Below are positions 33,503-37,703 of a DNA stretch of 37,703 nt, piece after piece. The notes under the pieces were generated by a model. That model searched no databases, was not told where the DNA came from, and saw only the letters and a list, made by a program, of their open reading frames with translations. Made by a program: the position numbers and the translations under genes. Source of the stretch: Streptococcus sp. HMSC034E03 (GTDB lineage Bacteria > Bacillota > Bacilli > Lactobacillales > Streptococcaceae); contig NZ_KV804997.1 in the NCBI RefSeq assembly GCF_001811505.1, positions 57,187-94,889 on the forward strand, in the 5' to 3' direction. Numbering within the stretch: position 1 is the first letter of the stretch; every line of letters begins with the position of its first letter.

Positions 33503-34051
33503 TTATGCATAAGGTTGTAATTCTGGATTAATCGGTGTGTTAGCTAGATTGTTAGCATAGTTACAAAGACTTGCTAGACTGACACCGAGAACAACATCCA
33601 AGGCATTTTCTTGCGTATAACCAGCTTCAAGGAATTCTCCAAGAGCTTCATCTCCTACGCGCCCTTTGGTATTGATGACTGCCAAGGTAAACTTAGCTAG
33701 GGTATCCAGCTTAGGATCGCTTTCGATTGGGGTACGATTGCGAAGGGCTTGAAGAAGGTCATCATTCATTTGGATTTGCTTGATAGAAAAGGCTGTATGT
33801 CCAGCTACACAGAAGGCACAACCATTAGTTACGGCTGCAGTGATTTGTACCACTTCGCGCTCTACAGGTGTTAGACTATTGCGACGGTTAATAGCTCCAA
33901 CAGTTCGGTAAGCTTCTAGGGCTGTTGGGGCATTGGCCAAAAGACCGATAAGATTTGGAATATAGCCATTGTTATCCTTTTGTACCGTTTCAAGAACTTC
34001 TTTAACTTCTGCTGGTGCTGATTCTACTGTGTGGATAGTAAATGTTGTCAT
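33503..34051 (-). CDS. Carboxymuconolactone decarboxylase / AhpD-like protein
   Basis: All-helical protein of 182 residues with the AhpD redox motif CAFCVAGH (CxxCxxxH, about 78-85), preceded by EREVVQITAAVTNG. This indicates peroxide-reducing or disulfide activity rather than decarboxylation. The second half has a further helix pair including FLEAGYTQENALDVVLGVSLASLCNYANN. It is the first gene of a pair with the acyl-CoA-dehydrogenase-like protein. The ribosome binding site is inside a perfect palindrome AAGAGG-T-CCTCTT directly before the ATG. I could not assign a promoter in the 225 bases upstream. Confidence 0.86.
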   Translation of the reverse strand: MTTFTIHTVESAPAEVKEVLETVQKDNNGYIPNLIGLLANAPTALEAYRTVGAINRRNSLTPVEREVVQITAAVTNGCAFCVAGHTAFSIKQIQMNDDLLQALRNRTPIESDPKLDTLAKFTLAVINTKGRVGDEALGEFLEAGYTQENALDVVLGVSLASLCNYANNLANTPINPELQPYA

Positions 34052-34242
34052 AAGAGGACCTCTTTTCGTTTTGTAATTGAATGGTTTCTGCGAAAATCTT
34101 ACGAAATCTCATCAGCCTATTGAACAAATTCTTGCCTTGATTGATGACTCATTAGCTTTTCGTTGACAATAAGTCTAACACAGAATCTATACCTTGCATA
34201 ATATATATTTTAAATTGCACTGATAAAAAATTTTTATGAAAA

Positions 34243-34268
34243 CAAAAAAATCACACCAGATGTGTGAT
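34243..34268 (-). terminator. Terminator of the MFS transporter gene
   Basis: ATCACAC pairs with GTGTGAT (34250-34256 with 34262-34268) around a 5-base loop, followed by TTTTTTTG on the minus strand. Confidence 0.8.
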
Positions 34269-34276
34269 CATAACTG

Positions 34277-35455
34277 TTAATTTATCTGATGCTTGTTTCT
34301 TAAAACTAAGATGGACTCTACTAGCAAACAGAATATAGCCAAGCCAAAGCCAATAAATACACCAAAATATTCTGTGATGGAACTCATTAGAAAAACAGAG
34401 ACAGAAAAGGCCAATGTAGAGACAACTTCGATAACGGAGTAAACATTCACAAGTTCCTTCTCATCAACCGATTCCTGTAAAAATACGCTCTCAGGAACTT
34501 CCTTAATCTGAGATAGAAAACCAATTACTAGAGATAGGAATAGAAAAGCAGGTGGATTTGGAAATAACACTATCAACAGAGTTACTAGTGCTGTCGCTAA
34601 CAAAGAAAAGGTCATAGTTTGATATTTATAGGTAACAACTTTATCTGCTAGACGGAAGACAATAGCACCTCCCAAGATAATCCCAAAGGAATAGGATGTA
34701 TTGACATAGCCCCAATAGCTTTCTGACCGATGTAAAATCTCAGTCACAAACACAAGTAAAACTGAAGATACCCAGATAGCATTGGCTAAAATTTCTAAAA
34801 GATTGGCTTGGACAATAAAGCCTAATCTTGATTCTTTAGCCACCAATCGCCAACCTTTTGTTAACGTCTCAACATTCGTTTCTGAGGACAACTCTTCTTT
34901 TTCTACAAGTGGCAAACCAAACATCAAAATCGTCGAAATTGTAAACAAAACTAACACAATGAGCAGACTAGGATTCATTCCCAGACTCGCAAATAAGAAG
35001 CCTCCTAAGCCCCAACCAACGAGTTGCACACTTTCTCCACTCATAGAAATAGCTGCGTTCGCTTTAGCTAAATCACTTGCATAGCGTGGAACAATCGCAT
35101 AGGAAACAGGCGCTGCAAAACCATCCAAAATGGAGATAAAAGTGACAATAGCATATAAAAGAGGGAGGGAAATAGTTTCAGATTGCTTGAGTAGAAAAAG
35201 TAAAATCGCTAGCAGAATCGTCTTACCCAATTGAGTCAAGAAAAGAACACGATTTAAAGCTAGTCTCTTCGTTACTAATGGAACTAAGAAACTGGCTAAA
35301 AAGGAGGATAGACCAATCAGAATTGGCACTAGGGAGGTTGAAATAACCGAACCAGATAAGACAAACACATTTGCAATCACAACAACTCTAAAAAAGACAT
35401 CTGCTAGATTCGCTATTCCTTGTGAAATCACTAATTTTTGAATATCTTTTGACAT
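34277..35455 (-). CDS. Major facilitator superfamily transporter
   Basis: Membrane protein of 392 residues with about 12 hydrophobic segments, resembling the DHA3-type efflux subgroup that includes macrolide exporters. Landmarks are SQGIANLADVFFRVV in helix 1 and FLVPLVTKRLALNRVLFLTQ between helices 2 and 3. A central polar loop (about 190-215) splits the two halves. The substrate is unknown; export of a drug or metabolite is an inference. The start is ATG 35455 (MSKDIQKL) with GGAGGTG upstream. The longer in-frame reading to 35503 includes that Shine-Dalgarno. A TATAAT (35533-35538) upstream may be its -10. Confidence 0.85.
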   Translation of the reverse strand: MSKDIQKLVISQGIANLADVFFRVVVIANVFVLSGSVISTSLVPILIGLSSFLASFLVPLVTKRLALNRVLFLTQLGKTILLAILLFLLKQSETISLPLLYAIVTFISILDGFAAPVSYAIVPRYASDLAKANAAISMSGESVQLVGWGLGGFLFASLGMNPSLLIVLVLFTISTILMFGLPLVEKEELSSETNVETLTKGWRLVAKESRLGFIVQANLLEILANAIWVSSVLLVFVTEILHRSESYWGYVNTSYSFGIILGGAIVFRLADKVVTYKYQTMTFSLLATALVTLLIVLFPNPPAFLFLSLVIGFLSQIKEVPESVFLQESVDEKELVNVYSVIEVVSTLAFSVSVFLMSSITEYFGVFIGFGLAIFCLLVESILVLRNKHQIN

Positions 35456-35609
35456 AAACACCTCCAGTTTATTTCTCTTTCGCATATAGATGGAGCAAAA
35501 CATATCAGAACAAAAACAGATTTATGCTGACTATTATACAATAAATAAAAGTGCAAATAAAGGATATCATAAAAGATGTACTCTTGAATTTCATTCATCT
35601 TATGACATA

Positions 35610-35804
35610 ATACTCTTCGAAAATCTCTTCAAACCGCGTCAACGTCGCCTTGCCGTATATATGTGACTGACTTCATCAGTTTCATCTGCAACCTCAAAAC
35701 AGTGTTTTGAGCTGACTTCGTCAGTTCTATCCACAACCTCAAAGCAGTGCTTTGAGCAACCTGCGGCTAGTTTCCTAGTTTGCTCTTTGATTTTCATTGA
35801 GTAT
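35610..35804 (+). repeat. Complete BOX element, boxA-boxB-boxB-boxC
   Basis: boxA begins ATACTCTTCGAAAATCTC and ends GCCTTGCCGTA. Two boxB units follow, each with a CTGACTTC-type dyad and a CTCAAA-rich stem (35693-35711 and 35738-35756). boxC ends GATTTTCATTGAGTAT. The two boxB stems differ by a compensating pair change, so the RNA structure is preserved. With the neighbouring terminator and a possible MFS promoter it fills the 35456-35893 gap. Confidence 0.9.
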
Positions 35805-35828
35805 AAAATAAAAGACTAGCCCTAGTAG

Positions 35829-35862
35829 TGAAAAAACTAGCATCTCACAAACAGATGCTAGT
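35829..35862 (-). terminator. Terminator of the AGCS symporter gene
   Basis: ACTAGCATCT pairs perfectly with AGATGCTAGT (35836-35845 with 35853-35862), followed by TTTTTTC on the minus strand. Confidence 0.88.
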
Positions 35863-35893
35863 CTTATCTATAAATGGTAATATCAATCTTACA

Positions 35894-37216
35894 TTATTTA
35901 TCAAAATACTTCTTAGTCTCAGCAATAACAACTGGCGACAAGGCTAAGAGTGCAATCAAGTTTGGCAGTGCCATGAGGGCATTGACAATATCTGCGATAA
36001 TCCAGACCATATCCAACTCAATAAATCCTCCCAGCAAGACCATGAGCACAAAAACCACACGGTAGAGCCAGATGAAGCGAACCCCAAAGAGAAACTCAAA
36101 ACAACGCTCTCCGTAGTAGTTCCAACCCAAAATCGTAGTAAAGGCAAAAAGTACCAAGAAGATTGTTAGAAGAGCAGGTCCAAAGAAAGAGAAGACTGTA
36201 GAAAAAGCTGACTGAGTCAAAGCAACACCATTCAAATCACCGCTCCAGACACCAGTCACCAAGATGGTCAAACCAGTCAATGTACAGATAATCAAGGTAT
36301 CAATAAAGGTACCTGTCATGGAAATCAAACCCTGCTCCACCGGTTCGTTGGTCTTAGCTGCCGCAGCCGCAATGGGAGCTGAACCCAATCCCGACTCGTT
36401 TGAGAAGACACCACGCGCCACACCATTTTGAATAGCAGTTCGGATACTGGCTCCTGCAAAGCCTCCTACTGCAGCCACTGGACTAAAAGCTGATGTAAAG
36501 ACCAAGGCCAGAGTTGCAGGGAGTTTCTCGATATTAAAGAAGATGACGGTAAGAGTTCCCAAGATATAGACAATGGCCATAAAAGGAACAACGGTGGTTG
36601 AAACCTTAGAAATGGACTTGAGTCCACCAAAGACCGCAATCCCAACAAATATAGAAAGGACTATAGCAGTAATGGTCGGTGACAAGTTGGTTGTATTTTG
36701 TATAGACTCTGTGATGGAGTTGACCTGAGTAAAGGTACCAATACCTAAGAGAGCTACCAAAACACCTGCCAAGGCAAAGAGCATCGCCAAGGGGCGCCAC
36801 CTTTCTCCCATACCTAGAAGGATATAATGCATAGGACCACCTGCAACCGCCCCATTATCATCCTTACTTCTGTATTTGATAGCAAGGAGACCTTCGGCAT
36901 ACTTGGTCGCCATTCCAAAAAAAGCTGCTATCCACATCCAGAAGAGGGCACCAGGACCTCCCACCTTGATGGCTGTTGCCACCCCGATGATATTTCCTGT
37001 ACCAACAGTCGCCGCCAAGGCCGTACATAAGGCTGCAAAGCTAGATACATCTCCCTGCCCCTTGTCTTTAGCAAAAATCAGCTGAAAGGCTTTTGGTAAA
37101 CGGAAAATTTGTAAGAGTCCTAGACGAATAGTCAAGTAAATTCCTGTACCGACCAATAAGATTAAAAGGGGTGGTCCCCATACAAAAGCGTCTATTTCTT
37201 TTAGAAAATTTAACAT
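35894..37216 (-). CDS. Alanine/glycine:cation symporter (AGCS family)
   Basis: Membrane carrier of 440 residues with about 11 segments, importing alanine or glycine with Na+. Family marks are PPLLILLVGTGIYLTIRLG in helix 1, AALAATVGTGNIIGVATAI (about 69-87), GPGALFWMWIAAFFGMATKYAEG, and GVFSNESGLGSAPIAAAA (about 271-288). The single-aptamer glycine riboswitch directly upstream argues that glycine is a substrate or the relevant signal. A comparable arrangement is known in Streptococcus pyogenes. AGGAGAAATGC gives the ribosome binding site. Confidence 0.93.
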   Translation of the reverse strand: MLNFLKEIDAFVWGPPLLILLVGTGIYLTIRLGLLQIFRLPKAFQLIFAKDKGQGDVSSFAALCTALAATVGTGNIIGVATAIKVGGPGALFWMWIAAFFGMATKYAEGLLAIKYRSKDDNGAVAGGPMHYILLGMGERWRPLAMLFALAGVLVALLGIGTFTQVNSITESIQNTTNLSPTITAIVLSIFVGIAVFGGLKSISKVSTTVVPFMAIVYILGTLTVIFFNIEKLPATLALVFTSAFSPVAAVGGFAGASIRTAIQNGVARGVFSNESGLGSAPIAAAAAKTNEPVEQGLISMTGTFIDTLIICTLTGLTILVTGVWSGDLNGVALTQSAFSTVFSFFGPALLTIFLVLFAFTTILGWNYYGERCFEFLFGVRFIWLYRVVFVLMVLLGGFIELDMVWIIADIVNALMALPNLIALLALSPVVIAETKKYFDK

Positions 37217-37240
37217 GCATTTCTCCTATCTAATCAACTC

Positions 37241-37463
37241 CAAAAGAAAGAGTACATGCTAGAAACATGTACTCTGGAATGCATCGATAAATGCCAAAAA
37301 GCGCTCTATCATTGCTCTGTCCTTTTACCTGAGAGTTTGAGCAGTTGCCTGCCTTGCCCCTTCGGTGCCTTTACGGTCTCTCCAGAGTTCCGTCCATTTA
37401 CAGTCATGAAAAATCAAACGATTTTCCACTTCTATTAAACTTCATTCGGTGTTGTATTTAATT
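37241..37463 (-). promoter_or_regulatory. Glycine riboswitch (single aptamer) with terminator, upstream of the AGCS symporter
   Basis: On the minus strand the aptamer core runs about 37400 to 37305: GGACGGAACTCTGGAGAGAC, then CACCGAAGGGGCAAGG, then CTCAAACTCTCAGG and AAAAGGACAGAG, all hallmarks of glycine riboswitches (RF00504). Only one aptamer is present instead of the common tandem pair. The expression platform is a terminator with a perfect 9-bp stem GAGTACATG/CATGTACTC (37250-37274) and tail TTTCTTTT. For an uptake gene, glycine binding would be expected to reduce expression; direction is inferred. Confidence 0.92.
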
Positions 37464-37469
37464 TTTCTT

Positions 37470-37514
37470 ATTTTACAAGAAAATTCAGCTCTTGTCAATT
37501 ATTTTCAGAAAATT
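37470..37514 (-). promoter_or_regulatory. Promoter of the glycine-riboswitch transcript with a CodY-like box
   Basis: TTGACA (37493-37498), 17 bases, TAAAAT (37470-37475) on the minus strand. One base upstream of the -35 lies AATTTTCTGAAAATA (37500-37514), matching 14 of 15 positions of the CodY consensus AATTTTCWGAAAATT. Confidence 0.72.
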
Positions 37515-37610
37515 TTATTCATATTTTTATTATTTTAGCTTTACAAAAAATTTCAATTACAGTATAGCACAGGAGGTGATTTTTTGCGCTTTTTACTGTT
37601 TTTATTCATT

Positions 37611-37671
37611 CTAAGATTGCAGGGATCGAACCTGTGACATAGGCTTTACGAGTGCTTTGCTCTACCAACTG
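37611..37671 (-). pseudogene. Truncated, degenerate tRNA-Thr (CGU anticodon) remnant
   Basis: The minus strand reads CAGTTGGTAGAGCA (D-loop and 3' D-stem), an anticodon loop CTCGTAA (CGU, Thr), variable loop ATGTC, and the T-arm ACAGG-TTCGATC-CCTGC. The 5' acceptor and first D-stem strand are missing, replaced by the end of a BOX element. The anticodon stem (AAGCA/AGCCT) and T-stem have mismatches, and no CCA follows. It cannot fold into a working tRNA. Confidence 0.6.
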
Positions 37672-37703
37672 ATACTCAATGAAAATCAAAAAGCAAACTA
37701 GGA
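37672..37703 (-). repeat. BOX element, boxC end, cut by window edge
   Basis: ATACTCAATGAAAATC followed by AAAAAGCAAACTAGGA is the same boxC end seen at 11453 and (inverted) at 35804. It joins the tRNA remnant directly at the D-arm. Confidence 0.85.

Noticed and set aside
37571..37640. AGGAGGTGAT followed by a TTG-started frame of 17 codons on the plus strand (LRFLLFLFIL...).
   Set aside because: A TTTACA-17-TATAGC promoter-like pair would place the transcription start inside the Shine-Dalgarno, and the frame runs antisense through the tRNA remnant. The resemblance to the 16S rRNA 3' end complement is only about 10 bases.

Overview
The window looks like chromosome from a low-GC Gram-positive coccus, most likely a mitis-group Streptococcus (S. 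mitis / S. oralis / S. pneumoniae relatives). Four full or partial BOX elements, a repeat typical of that group, are present, and the housekeeping proteins (RpoE, PyrG, PheST, LdcB, BirA, AckA) read as streptococcal orthologues. There is no phage, integrase, intact insertion sequence or CRISPR array. Most genes lie on the minus strand, and most transcription units end in clear intrinsic terminators.

Layout. 1-3300: a BOX fragment, then on the minus strand a DUF5590 membrane protein, an aspartate-type aminotransferase and asnS, the order also seen in Bacillus (ypmB-aspB-asnS). asnS carries a one-base frameshift at a slippery heptamer. 3300-6500: an FMN reductase, an O-antigen-ligase-like membrane protein and birA. 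6500-11600: ackA with its YtxK-like methyltransferase, pyrG with a GGGC-type attenuator leader, rpoE starting at TTG, and a BOX copy. 11600-15000: an ABC-2 exporter pair, a possible 16-codon ORF, and an alpha/beta hydrolase. 15000-18900: pheS-pheT under a phenylalanine T-box. 18900-24600: ldcB, a HIT protein, an unrecognised AT-rich membrane protein, an M42 peptidase, brnQ, a rhodanese and a UDG-family protein. 24600-27700: pepV, a nitroreductase and a decayed amino-acid-binding lipoprotein gene that keeps its promoter and terminator. 27700-31400: a metallophosphoesterase, then a plus-strand operon of a small XRE regulator, three DUF3278 membrane proteins and two small membrane proteins. 31400-35500: a TDT transporter, an acyl-CoA-dehydrogenase-like/AhpD-like pair and an MFS transporter. 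35500-37703: a BOX with two boxB copies, an AGCS amino-acid symporter under a single-aptamer glycine riboswitch with a CodY-like box, and a tRNA-Thr remnant cut off by another BOX.

How it fits together. RNA-level control is prominent: uncharged tRNA-Phe controls pheST, CTP controls pyrG and glycine controls the AGCS symporter. Candidate CcpA and CodY sites tie ackA, the TDT transporter, brnQ and the symporter to carbon and amino-acid supply. The best candidate for an undescribed system is the XRE-DUF3278 operon (28692-31420). It has a consensus promoter with a dyad over the -35 box, visible segmental duplication, and only membrane proteins as cargo.
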